Below are positions 50,991 through 63,911 of a DNA stretch of 64,000 bases, one piece after another. How positions within the stretch are numbered: position 1 is the stretch's first letter; each line of letters opens with the position of its first letter. This stretch comes from Steinernema hermaphroditum. Lineage: Eukaryota; Nematoda; Chromadorea; Rhabditida; Steinernematidae. The notes beneath the pieces are model-generated. The model was not told the origin of the DNA. It was given only the letters and a program-made list of their open reading frames with translations, and did no database searches. A program made the position numbers and the translations under genes. The DNA is taken from assembly GCA_030435675.1 (NCBI GenBank), contig JAUCMV010000013.1, positions 1 to 64,000 on the forward strand. Reading direction: 5' to 3'.

Positions 50991-52442
50991 AATTGAAAGT
51001 TTTGCAGGAAACTAAGATAGTCCACAGTAATCCCAACGGGAATAGGCGCGTTCGATCAGGCTCGTGCAGTTCTACAAGATCCAATCATAAAAATGCTATG
51101 GTACTTTGGAGCAGGAGGGTCAGATGCAGAGCTCTTGGTGTGAGCAAGGGCCCTGCTGTCTCGAATTGAAAGTTTTGCAGGAAACTAAGATAGTCCACAG
51201 GAATCCCAACGAGAGTAGGCGCGTTCGATCAGGCTCGTGCAGTTCTACAAGATCCAATCATAAAAATGCTATGGTACTTTGGAGCAGGAGGGTCAGATGC
51301 AGAACTCTTTGTATGAACAAGGCCCTATCTGTCTCGAATTGAAAGTTTTGCAGGAAACTAAGATAGTCCACAGTAATCCCAACGGGAATAGGCGCGTTCG
51401 ATCAGGCTCGTGCAGTTCTACAAGATCCAATCATAAAAATGCTATGGTACTTTGGAGCAGGAGGGTCAGATGCAGAGCTCTTGGTGTGAGCAAGGGCCCT
51501 GCTGTCTCGAATTGAAAGTTTTGCAGGAAACTAAGATAGTCCACAGTAATCCCAACGGGAATAGGCGCGTTCGATCAGGCTCGTGCAGTTCTACAAGATC
51601 CAATCATAAAAATGCTATGGTACTTTGGAGCAGGAGGGTCAGATGCAGAACTCTTTGCATGAACAAGGCCCTATCTGTCTCGAATTGAAAGTTTTGCAGG
51701 AAACTAAGATAGTCCACAGTAATCCCAACGGGAATAGGCGCGTTCGATCAGGCTCGTGCAGTTCTACAAGATCCAATCATAAAAATGCTATGGTACTTTG
51801 GAGCAGGAGGGTCAGATGCAGAGCTCTTGGTGTGAGCAAGGGCCCTGCTGTCTCGAATTGAAAGTTTTGCAGGAAACTAAGATAGTCCACAGTAATCCCA
51901 ACGGGAATAGGCGCGTTCGATCAGGCTCGTGCAGTTCTACAAGATCCAATCATAAAAATGCTATGGTACTTTGGAGCAGGAGGGTCAGATGCAGAGCTCT
52001 TGGTGTGAACAAGGGCCCTAGCTGTCTCGAATTGAAAGTTTTGCAGGAAACTAAGATAGTCCACAGTAATCCCAACGGGAATAGGCGCGTTCGATCAGGC
52101 TCGTGCAGTTCTACAAGATCCAATCATAAAAATGCTATGGTACTTTGGAGCAAGAGGGTCAGATGCAGAGCTCTTTGTATGAACAAGGGCCCTATCTGTC
52201 TCGAATTGAAAGTTTTGCAGGAAACTAAGATAGTCCACAGTAATCCCAACGGGAATAGGCGCGTTCGATCAGGCTCGTGCAGTTCTACAAGATCCAATCA
52301 TAAAAATGCTATGGTACTTTGGAGCAGGAGGGTCAGATGCAGAGCTCTTGGTGTGAGCAAGGGCCCTGCTGTCTCGAATTGAAAGTTTTGCAGGAAACTA
52401 AGATAGTCCACAGTAATCCCAACGGGAATAGGCGCGTTCGAT

Positions 52443-52508
52443 CAGGCTCGTGCAGTTCTACAAGATCAATATAAATCTGCGGGCAGGCTCGTGCAGTTCT
52501 ACAAGATC
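52443..52508 (+). repeat. 41-bp internal duplication within a monomer
   Basis: The 25-bp segment running from CAGGCTCGTG to TACAAGATC occurs at 52,443-52,467 and again at 52,484-52,508. Between them stands AATATAAATCTGCGGG, which is not part of the consensus. The spacing between the neighbouring copies is therefore 41 bp longer than usual. After the second segment the copy continues as GATCCGATCAT. An unequal exchange or template switch with filler sequence would give this structure. Confidence 0.9.
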
Positions 52509-55280
52509 CGATCATAAAAATGCTATGGTACTTTGGAGCAGGAGGGTCAGATGCAGAGCTCTTGGTGTGAGCAAGGGCCCTGCTGTCTCGAATTGAAAGT
52601 TTTGCAGGAAACTAAGATAGTCCACAGTAATCCCAACGAGAATAGGCGCGTTCGATCAGGCTCGTGCAGTTCTACAAGATCCAATCATAAAAATGCTATG
52701 GTACTTTGGAGCAGGAGGGTCAGATGCAGAGCTCTTTGCATGAACAAGGCCCTATCTGTCTCGAATTGAAAGTTTTGCAGGAAACTAAGATAGTCCACGG
52801 TAATCCGAACGGGAATAGGCGCGTTCGATCAGGCTCGTGCAGTTCTACAAGATCCAATCATAAAAATGCTATGGTACTTTGGAGCAGGAGGGTCAGATGC
52901 AGAGCTCTTGGTGTGAGCAAGGGCCCTGCTGTCTCGAATTGAAAGTTTTGCAGGAAACTAAGATAGTCCACGGTAATCCCAACGGGAATAGGCGCGTTCG
53001 ATCAGGCTCGTGCAGTTCTACAAGATCCAATCATAAAAATGCTATGGTACTTTGGAGCAGGAGGGTCAGATGCAGAGCTCTTGGTGTGAGCAAGGGCCTT
53101 AGCTGTCTCGAATTGAAAGTTTTGCAGGAAACTAAGATAGTCCACAGTAATCCCAACGGGAATAGGCGCGTTCGATCAGGCTCGTGCAGTTCTACAAGAT
53201 CCAATCATAAAAATGCTATGGTACTTTGGAGCAGGAGGGTCAGATGCAGAGCTCTTTGCTTGATCAAGGGCCCTATCTGTCTCGAATTGAAAGTTTTGCA
53301 GGAAACTAAGATAGTCCACAGTAATCCCAACGGGAATAGGCGCGTTCGATCAGGCTCGTGCAGTTCTACAAGATCCAATCATAAAAATGCTATGGTACTT
53401 TGGAGCAGGAGGGTCAGATGCAGAGCTCTTGGTGTGAGCAAGGGCCCTGCTGTCTCGAATTGAAAGTTTTGCAGGAAACTAAGATAGTCCACAGTAATCC
53501 CAACGGGAATAGGCGCGTTCGATCAGGCTCGTGCAGTTCTACAAGATCCAATCATAAAAATGCTATGGTACTTTGGAGCAGGAGGGTCAGATGCAGAGCT
53601 CTTGGTGTGAACAAGGGCCCTAGCTGTCTCGAATTGAAAGTTTTGCAGGAAACTAAGATAGTCCACAGTAATCCCAACGGGAATAGGCGCGTTCGATCAG
53701 GCTCGTGCAGTTCTACAAGATCCAATCATAAAAATGCTATGGTACTTTGGAGCAGGAGGGTCAGATGCAGAGCTCTTGGTGTGAACAAGGGCCCTAGCTG
53801 TCTCGAATTGAAAGTTTTGCAGGAAACTAAGATAGTCCACAGTAATCCCAACGGGAATAGGCGCGTTCGATCAGGCTCGTGCAGTTCTACAAGATCCAAT
53901 CATAAAAATGCTATGGTACTTTGGAGCAGGAGGGTCAGATGCAGAGCTCTTGGTGTGAGCAAGGGCCCTAGCTGTCTCGAATTGAAAGTTTTGCAGGAAA
54001 CTAAGATAGTCCACAGTAATCCCAACGGGAATAGGCGCGTTCGATCAGGCTCGTGCAGTTCTACAAGATCCAATCATAAAAATGCTATGGTACTTTGGAG
54101 CAGGAGGGTCAGATGCAGAGCTCTTGGTGTGAGCAAGGGCCCTGCTGTCTCGAATTGAAAGTTTTGCAGGAAACTAAGATAGTCCACAGTAATCCCAACG
54201 GGAATAGGCGCGTTCGATCAGGCTCGTGCAGTTCTACAAGATCCAATCATAAAAATGCTATGGTACTTTGGAGCAGGAGGGTCAGATGCAGAGCTCTTGG
54301 TGTGAGCAAGGGCCCTGCTGTCTCGAATTGAAAGTTTTGCAGGAAACTAAGATAGTCCACAGTAATCCCAACGGGAATAGGCGCGTTCGATCAGGCTCGT
54401 GCAGTTCTACAAGATCCAATCATAAAAATGCTATGGTACTTTGGAGCAGGAGGGTCAGATGCAGAGCTCTTGGTGTGAGCAAGGGCCCAGCTGTCTCGAA
54501 TTGAAAGTTTTGCAGGAAACTAAGATAGTCCACAGTAATCCCAACGGGAATAGGCGCGTTCGATCAGGCTCGTGCAGTTCTACAAGATCCAATCATAAAA
54601 ATGCTATGGTACTTTGGAGCAGGAGGGTCAGATGCAGAGCTCTTGGTGTGAGCAAGGGCCCTGCTGTCTCGAATTGAAAGTTTTGCAGGAAACTAAGATA
54701 GTCCACAGTAATCCCAACGGGAATAGGCGCGTTCGATCAGGCTCGTGCAGTTCTACAAGATCCAATCATAAAAATGCTATGGTACTTTGGAGCAGGAGGG
54801 TCAGATGCAGAGCTCTTTGTGTGAACAAGGGCCCTATCTGTCTCGAATTGAAAGTTTTGCAGGAAACTAAGATAGTCCACAGTAATCCCAACGGGAATAG
54901 GCGCGTTCGATCAGGCTCGTGCAGTTCTACAAGATCCAATCATAAAAATGCTATGGTACTTTGGAGCAGGAGGGTCAGATGCAGAGCTCTTGGTGTGAGC
55001 AAGGGCCCTGCTGTCTCGAATTGAAAGTTTTGCAGGAAACTAAGATAGTCCACAGTAATCCCAACGGGAATAGGCGCGTTCGATCAGGCTCGTGCAGTTC
55101 TACAAGATCCAATCATAAAAATGCTATGGTACTTTGGAGCAGGAGGGTCAGATGCAGAGCTCTTGGTGTGAGCAAGGGCCCTGCTGTCTCGAATTGAAAG
55201 TTTTGCAGGAAACTAAGATAGTCCACAGTAATCCCAACGGGAATAGGCGCGTTCGATCAGGCTCGTGCAGTTCTACAAGA

Positions 55281-57720
55281 TCCGATCATAAAAATGCTAT
55301 GGTACTTTGGAGCAGGAGGGTCAGATGCAGAGCTCTTGGTGTGAGCAAGGGCCCTGCTGTCTCGAATTGAAAGTTTTGCAGGAAACTAAGATAGTCCACA
55401 GTAATCCCAACGGGAATAGGCGCGTTCGATCAGGCTCGTGCAGTTCTACAAGATCCAATCATAAAAATGCTATGGTACTTTGGAGCAGGAGGGTCAGATG
55501 CAGAGCTCTTGGTGTGAGCAAGGGCCCTGCTGTCTCGAATTGAAAGTTTTGCAGGAAACTAAGATAGTCCACAGTAATCCCAACGGGAATAGGCGCGTTC
55601 GATCAGGCTCGTGCAGTTCTACAAGATCCAATCATAAAAATGCTATGGTACTTTGGAGCAGGAGGGTCAGATGCAGAGCTCTTGGTGTGAGCAAGGGCCC
55701 TGCTGTCTCGAATTGAAAGTTTTGCAGGAAACTAAGATAGTCCACAGTAATCCCAACGAGAATAGGCGCGTTCGATCAGGCTCGTGCAGTTCTACAAGAT
55801 CCAATCATAAAAATGCTATGGTACTTTGGAGCAGGAGGGTCAGATGCAGAGCTCTTGGTGTGAGCAAGGGCCCTGCTGTCTCGAATTGAAAGTTTTGCAG
55901 GAAACTAAGATAGTCCACAGTAATCCCAACGAGAATAGGCGCGTTCGATCAGGCTCGTGCAGTTCTACAAGATCCAATCATAAAAATGCTATGGTACTTT
56001 GGAGCAGGAGGGTCAGATGCAGAGCTCTTTGCATGAACAAGGGCCCTATCTGTCTCGAATTGAAAGTTTTGCAGGAAACTAAGATAGTCCACAGTAATCC
56101 CAACGGGAATAGGCGCGTTCGATCAGGCTCGTGCAGTTCTACAAGATCCAATCATAAAAATGCTATGGTACTTTGGAGCAGGAGGGTCAGATGCAGAGCT
56201 CTTGGTGTGAGCAAGGGCCCTGCTGTCTCGAATTGAAAGTTTTGCAGGAAACTAAGATAGTCCACAGTAATCCCAACGGGAATAGGCGCGTTCGATCAGG
56301 CTCGTGCAGTTCTACAAGATCCGATCATAAAAATGCTATGGTACTTTGGAGCAGGAGGGTCAGATGCAGAGCTCTTGGTGTGAGCAAGGGCCCTGCTGTC
56401 TCGAATTGAAAGTTTTGCAGGAAACTAAGATAGTCCACAGTAATCCCAACGGGAATAGGCGCGTTCGATCAGGCTCGTGCAGTTCTACAAGATCCGATCA
56501 TAAAAATGCTATGGTACTTTGGAGCAGGAGGGTCAGATGCAGAGCTCTTGGTGTGAGCAAGGGCCCTGCTGTCTCGAATTGAAAGTTTTGCAGGAAACTA
56601 AGATAGTCCACAGTAATCCCAACGGGAATAGGCGCGTTCGATCAGGCTCGTGCAGTTCTACAAGATCCGATCATAAAAATGCTATGGTACTTTGGAGCAG
56701 GAGGGTCAGATGCAGAGCTCTTGGTGTGAGCAAGGGCCCTGCTGTCTCGAATTGAAAGTTTTGCAGGAAACTAAGATAGTCCACAGTAATCCCAACGGGA
56801 ATAGGCGCGTTCGATCAGGCTCGTGCAGTTCTACAAGATCCAATCATAAAAATGCTATGGTACTTTGGAGCAGGAGGGTCAGATGCAGAGCTCTTGGTGT
56901 GAGCAAGGGCCCTGCTGTCTCGAATTGAAAGTTTTGCAGGAAACTAAGATAGTCCACAGGTAATCCCAACGAGAGTAGGCGCGTTCGATCAGGCTCGTGC
57001 AGTTCTACAAGATCCAATCATAAAAATGCTATGGTACTTTGGAGCAGGAGGGTCAGATGCAGAGCTCTTTGTGTGATCAAGGGCCCTAGCTGTCTCGAAT
57101 TGAAAGTTTTGCAGGAAACTAAGATAGTCCACAGTAATCCCAACGGGAATAGGCGCGTTCGATCAGGCTCGTGCAGTTCTACAAGATCCAATCATAAAAA
57201 TGCTATGGTACTTTGGAGCAGGAGGGTCAGATGCAGAGCTCTTGGTGTGAGCAAGGGCCCTGCTGTCTCGAATTGAAAGTTTTGCAGGAAACTAAGATAG
57301 TCCACAGTAATCCCAACGGGAATAGGCGCGTTCGATCAGGCTCGTGCAGTTCTACAAGATCCAATCATAAAAATGCTATGGTACTTTGGAGCAGGAGGGT
57401 CAGATGCAGAGCTCTTGGTGTGAGCAAGGGCCCTGCTGTCTCGAATTGAAAGTTTTGCAGGAAACTAAGATAGTCCACAGTAATCCCAACGGGAATAGGC
57501 GCGTTCGATCAGGCTCGTGCAGTTCTACAAGATCCGATCATAAAAATGCTATGGTACTTTGGAGCAGGAGGGTCAGATGCAGAGCTCTTGGTGTGAGCAA
57601 GGGCCCTGCTGTCTCGAATTGAAAGTTTTGCAGGAAACTAAGATAGTCCACAGTAATCCCAACGGGAATAGGCGCGTTCGATCAGGCTCGTGCAGTTCTA
57701 CAAGATCCGATCATAAAAAT
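55281..57720 (+). repeat. Cluster of GATCCGATCAT monomers
   Basis: The usual GATCCAATCAT becomes GATCCGATCAT in copies at about 55,281, 56,320, 56,493, 56,666, 57,533 and 57,706. The same substitution occurs singly at about 41,666, 50,872, 52,506, 58,919, 62,733 and 63,427, and I did not see it left of 41 kb. The pairs at 56,320/56,493 and 57,533/57,706 lie 1,213 bp apart, again about seven monomers. The marker therefore maps local amplification in the right part of the array. Confidence 0.7.
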
Positions 57721-60700
57721 GCTATGGTACTTTGGAGCAGGAGGGTCAGATGCAGAGCTCTTGGTGTGAGCAAGGGCCCTGCTGTCTCGAATTGAAAGTT
57801 TTGCAGGAAACTAAGATAGTCCACAGTAATCCCAACGGGAATAGGCGCGTTCGATCAGGCTCGTGCAGTTCTACAAGATCCAATCATAAAAATGCTATGG
57901 TACTTTGGAGCAGGAGGGTCAGATGCAGAGCTCTTGGTGTGAGCAAGGGCCCTGCTGTCTCGAATTGAAAGTTTTGCAGGAAACTAAGATAGTCCACAGG
58001 AAATCCAACGGGAATAGGCGCGTTCGATCAGGCTCGTGCAGTTCTACAAGATCCAATCATAAAAATGCTATGGTACTTTGGAGCAGGAGGGTCAGATGCA
58101 GAGCTCTTGGTGTGAACAAGGGCCCTAGCTGTCTCGAATTGAAAGTTTTGCAGGAAACTAAGATAGTCCACAGTAATCCGAACGGGAATAGGCGCGTTCG
58201 ATCAGGCTCGTGCAGTTCTACAAGATCCAATCATAAAAATGCTATGGTACTTTGGAGCAGGAGGGTCAGATGCAGAGCTCTTGGTGTGAGCAAGGGCCCT
58301 GCTGTCTCGAATTGAAAGTTTTGCAGGAAACTAAGATAGTCCACAGTAATCCCAACGGGAATAGGCGCGTTCGATCAGGCTCGTGCAGTTCTACAAGATC
58401 CAATCATAAAAATGCTATGGTACTTTGGAGCAGGAGGGTCAGATGCAGAGCTCTTGGTGTGAGCAAGGGCCCTGCTGTCTCGAATTGAAAGTTTTGCAGG
58501 AAACTAAGATAGTCCACAGTAATCCCAACGGGAATAGGCGCGTTCGATCAGGCTCGTGCAGTTCTACAAGATCCAATCATAAAAATGCTATGGTACTTTG
58601 GAGCAGGAGGGTCAGATGCAGAGCTCTTGGTGTGAGCAAGGGCCCTGCTGTCTCGAATTGAAAGTTTTGCAGGAAACTAAGATAGTCCACAGTAATCCCA
58701 ACGGGAATAGGCGCGTTCGATCAGGCTCGTGCAGTTCTACAAGATCCAATCATAAAAATGCTATGGTACTTTGGAGCAGGAGGGTCAGATGCAGAGCTCT
58801 TGGTGTGAGCAAGGGCCCTAGCTGTCTCGAATTGAAAGTTTTGCAGGAAACTAAGATAGTCCACAGTAATCCCAACGGGAATAGGCGCGTTCGATCAGGC
58901 TCGTGCAGTTCTACAAGATCCGATCATAAAAATGCTATGGTACTTTGGAGCAGGAGGGTCAGATGCAGAGCTCTTGGTGTGAGCAAGGGCCCTGCTGTCT
59001 CGAATTGAAAGTTTTGCAGGAAACTAAGATAGTCCACAGTAATCCCAACGGGAATAGGCGCGTTCGATCAGGCTCGTGCAGTTCTACAAGATCCAATCAT
59101 AAAAATGCTATGGTACTTTGGAGCAGGAGGGTCAGATGCAGAGCTCTTTGTATGAACAAGGGCCCTATCTGTCTCGAATTGAAAGTTTTGCAGGAAACTA
59201 AGATAGTCCACAGTAATCCCAACGGGAATAGGCGCGTTCGATCAGGCTCGTGCAGTTCTACAAGATCCAATCATAAAAATGCTATGGTACTTTGGAGCAG
59301 GAGGGTCAGATGCAGAGCTCTTGGTGTGAGCAAGGGCCCTGCTGTCTCGAATTGAAAGTTTTGCAGGAAACTAAGATAGTCCACAGTAATCCCAACGGGA
59401 ATAGGCGCGTTCGATCAGGCTCGTGCAGTTCTACAAGATCCAATCATAAAAATGCTATGGTACTTTGGAGCAGGAGGGTCAGATGCAGAGCTCTTGGTGT
59501 GAGCAAGGGCCCTGCTGTCTCGAATTGAAAGTTTTGCAGGAAACTAAGATAGTCCACAGTAATCCCAACGGGAATAGGCGCGTTCGATCAGGCTCGTGCA
59601 GTTCTACAAGATCCAATCATAAAAATGCTATGGTACTTTGGAGCAGGAGGGTCAGATGCAGAGCTCTTGGTGTGAGCAAGGGCCCAGCTGTCTCGAATTG
59701 AAAGTTTTGCAGGAAACTAAGATAGTCCACAGTAATCCCAACGGGAATAGGCGCGTTCGATCAGGCTCGTGCAGTTCTACAAGATCCAATCATAAAAATG
59801 CTATGGTACTTTGGAGCAGGAGGGTCAGATGCAGAGCTCTTGGTGTGAGCAAGGGCCCAGCTGTCTCGAATTGAAAGTTTTGCAGGAAACTAAGATAGTC
59901 CACAGTAATCCCAACGGGAATAGGCGCGTTCGATCAGGCTCGTGCAGTTCTACAAGATCCAATCATAAAAATGCTATGGTACTTTGGAGCAGGAGGGTCA
60001 GATGCAGAGCTCTTGGTGTGAGCAAGGGCCCTGCTGTCTCGAATTGAAAGTTTTGCAGGAAACTAAGATAGTCCACAGTAATCCCAACGGGAATAGGCGC
60101 GTTCGATCAGGCTCGTGCAGTTCTACAAGATCCAATCATAAAAATGCTATGGTACTTTGGAGCAGGAGGGTCAGATGCAGAGCTCTTGGTGTGAACAAGG
60201 GCCCTAGCTGTCTCGAATTGAAAGTTTTGCAGGAAACTAAGATAGTCCACAGTAATCCGAACGGGAATAGGCGCGTTCGATCAGGCTCGTGCAGTTCTAC
60301 AAGATCCAATCATAAAAATGCTATGGTACTTTGGAGCAGGAGGGTCAGATGCAGAGCTCTTGGTGTGAGCAAGGGCCCTGCTGTCTCGAATTGAAAGTTT
60401 TGCAGGAAACTAAGATAGTCCACAGTAATCCCAACGGGAATAGGCGCGTTCGATCAGGCTCGTGCAGTTCTACAAGATCCAATCATAAAAATGCTATGGT
60501 ACTTTGGAGCAGGAGGGTCAGATGCAGAGCTCTTGGTGTGAGCAAGGGCCCTGCTGTCTCGAATTGAAAGTTTTGCAGGAAACTAAGATAGTCCACAGTA
60601 ATCCCAACGGGAATAGGCGCGTTCGATCAGGCTCGTGCAGTTCTACAAGATCCAATCATAAAAATGCTATGGTACTTTGGAGCAGGAGGGTCAGATGCAG

Positions 60701-63700
60701 AGCTCTTTGAATGAACAAGGCCCTAGCTGTCTCGAATTGAAAGTTTTGCAGGAAACTAAGATAGTCCACAGTAATCCGAACGGGAATAGGCGCGTTCGAT
60801 CAGGCTCGTGCAGTTCTACAAGATCCAATCATAAAAATGCTATGGTACTTTGGAGCAGGAGGGTCAGATGCAGAGCTCTTGGTGTGAGCAAGGGCCCTAG
60901 CTGTCTCGAATTGAAAGTTTTGCAGGAAACTAAGATAGTCCACAGTAATCCCAACGGGAATAGGCGCGTTCGATCAGGCTCGTGCAGTTCTACAAGATCC
61001 AATCATAAAAATGCTATGGTACTTTGGAGCAGGAGGGTCAGATGCAGAGCTCTTGGTGTGAGCAAGGGCCCTAGCTGTCTCGAATTGAAAGTTTTGCAGG
61101 AAACTAAGATAGTCCACAGTAATCCCAACGGGAATAGGCGCGTTCGATCAGGCTCGTGCAGTTCTACAAGATCCAATCATAAAAATGCTATGGTACTTTG
61201 GAGCAGGAGGGTCAGATGCAGAGCTCTTGGTGTGAGCAAGGGCCCAGCTGTCTCGAATTGAAAGTTTTGCAGGAAACTAAGATAGTCCACAGTAATCCCA
61301 ACGGGAATAGGCGCGTTCGATCAGGCTCGTGCAGTTCTACAAGATCCAATCATAAAAATGCTATGGTACTTTGGAGCAGGAGGGTCAGATGCAGAGCTCT
61401 TGGTGTGAGCAAGGGCCCTGCTGTCTCGAATTGAAAGTTTTGCAGGAAACTAAGATAGTCCACAGTAATCCCAACGGGAATAGGCGCGTTCGATCAGGCT
61501 CGTGCAGTTCTACAAGATCCAATCATAAAAATGCTATGGTACTTTGGAGCAGGAGGGTCAGATGCAGAGCTCTTGGTGTGAACAAGGGCCCTAGCTGTCT
61601 CGAATTGAAAGTTTTGCAGGAAACTAAGATAGTCCACAGTAATCCCAACGGGAATAGGCGCGTTCGATCAGGCTCGTGCAGTTCTACAAGATCCAATCAT
61701 AAAAATGCTATGGTACTTTGGAGCAGGAGGGTCAGATGCAGAGCTCTTGGTGTGAGCAAGGGCCCAGCTGTCTCGAATTGAAAGTTTTGCAGGAAACTAA
61801 GATAGTCCACAGTAATCCCAACGGGAATAGGCGCGTTCGATCAGGCTCGTGCAGTTCTACAAGATCCAATCATAAAAATGCTATGGTACTTTGGAGCAGG
61901 AGGGTCAGATGCAGAGCTCTTGGTGTGAGCAAGGGCCCTGCTGTCTCGAATTGAAAGTTTTGCAGGAAACTAAGATAGTCCACAGTAATCCCAACGGGAA
62001 TAGGCGCGTTCGATCAGGCTCGTGCAGTTCTACAAGATCCAATCATAAAAATGCTATGGTACTTTGGAGCAGGAGGGTCAGATGCAGAGCTCTTTGCATG
62101 AACAAGGGCCCTATCTGTCTCGAATTGAAAGTTTTGCAGGAAACTAAGATAGTCCACAGTAATCCCAACGGGAATAGGCGCGTTCGATCAGGCTCGTGCA
62201 GTTCTACAAGATCCAATCATAAAAATGCTATGGTACTTTGGAGCAGGAGGGTCAGATGCAGAGCTCTTGGTGTGAGCAAGGGCCCTGCTGTCTCGAATTG
62301 AAAGTTTTGCAGGAAACTAAGATAGTCCACAGTAATCCCAACGGGAATAGGCGCGTTCGATCAGGCTCGTGCAGTTCTACAAGATCCAATCATAAAAATG
62401 CTATGGTACTTTGGAGCAGGAGGGTCAGATGCAGAGCTCTTGGTGTGAGCAAGGGCCCAGCTGTCTCGAATTGAAAGTTTTGCAGGAAACTAAGATAGTC
62501 CACAGTAATCCGAACGGGAATAGGCGCGTTCGATCAGGCTCGTGCAGTTCTACAAGATCCAATCATAAAAATGCTATGGTACTTTGGAGCAGGAGGGTCA
62601 GATGCAGAGCTCTTGGTGCATGAACAAGGGCCCTATCTGTCTCGAATTGAAAGTTTTGCAGGAAACTAAGATAGTCCACAGTAATCCGAACGGGAATAGG
62701 CGCGTTCGATCAGGCTCGTGCAGTTCTACAAGATCCGATCATAAAAATGCTATGGTACTTTGGAGCAGGAGGGTCAGATGCAGAGCTCTTGGTGTGAGCA
62801 AGGGCCCTGCTGTCTCGAATTGAAAGTTTTGCAGGAAACTAAGATAGTCCACAGTAATCCCAACGAGAATAGGCGCGTTCGATCAGGCTCGTGCAGTTCT
62901 ACAAGATCCAATCATAAAAATGCTATGGTATTTTGGAGCAGGAGGGTCAGATGCAGAACTCTTTGCATGAACAAGGCCCTATCTGTCTCGAATTGAAAGT
63001 TTTGCAGGAAACTAAGATAGTCCACAGTAATCCGAACGGGAATAGGCGCGTTCGATCAGGCTCGTGCAGTTCTACAAGAAACAATCATAAAAATGCTATG
63101 GTACTTTGGAGCAGGAGGGTCAGATGCAGAGCTCTTTGCATGAACAAGGCCCTATCTGTCTCGAATTGAAAGTTTTGCAGGAAACTAAGATAGTCCACAG
63201 TAATCCGAACGGGAATAGGCGCGTTCGATCAGGCTCGTGCAGTTCTACAAGATCCAATCATAAAAATGCTATGGTACTTTGGAGCAAGAGGGTCAGATGC
63301 AGAGCTCTTGGTGTGAGCAAGGGCCCTGCTGTCTCGAATTGAAAGTTTTGCAGGAAACTAAGATAGTCCACAGTAATCCCAACGGGAATAGGCGCGTTCA
63401 ATCAGGCTCGTGCAGTTCTACAAGATCCGATCATAAAAATGCTATGGTACTTTGGAGCAGGAGGGTCAGATGCAGAGCTCTTGGTGTGAGCAAGGGCCCT
63501 GCTGTCTCGAATTGAAAGTTTTGCAGGAAACTAAGATAGTCCACAGTAATCCCAACGGGAATAGGCGCGTTCGATCAGGCTCGTGCAGTTCTACAAGATC
63601 CAATCATAAAAATGCTATGGTACTTTGGAGCAGGAGGGTCAGATGCAGAGCTCTTGGTGTGAGCAAGGGCCCAGCTGTCTCGAATTGAAAGTTTTGCAGG

Positions 63701-63911
63701 AAACTAAGATAGTCCACAGTAATCCCAACGGGAATAGGCGCGTTCGATCAGGCTCGTGCAGTTCTACAAGATCCAATCATAAAAATGCTATGGTACTTTG
63801 GAGCAGGAGGGTCAGATGCAGAGCTCTTGGTGTGAGCAAGGGCCCTGCTGTCTCGAATTGAAAGTTTTGCAGGAAACTAAGATAGTCCACAGTAATCCCA
63901 ACGGGAATAGG

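Noticed and set aside
53400..54158. Longest open frame, 252 codons, as a possible repeat protein
   Set aside because: It is four satellite copies of which three happen to be 174 bp. The peptide repeats exactly with the DNA and the frame is broken in most other places.
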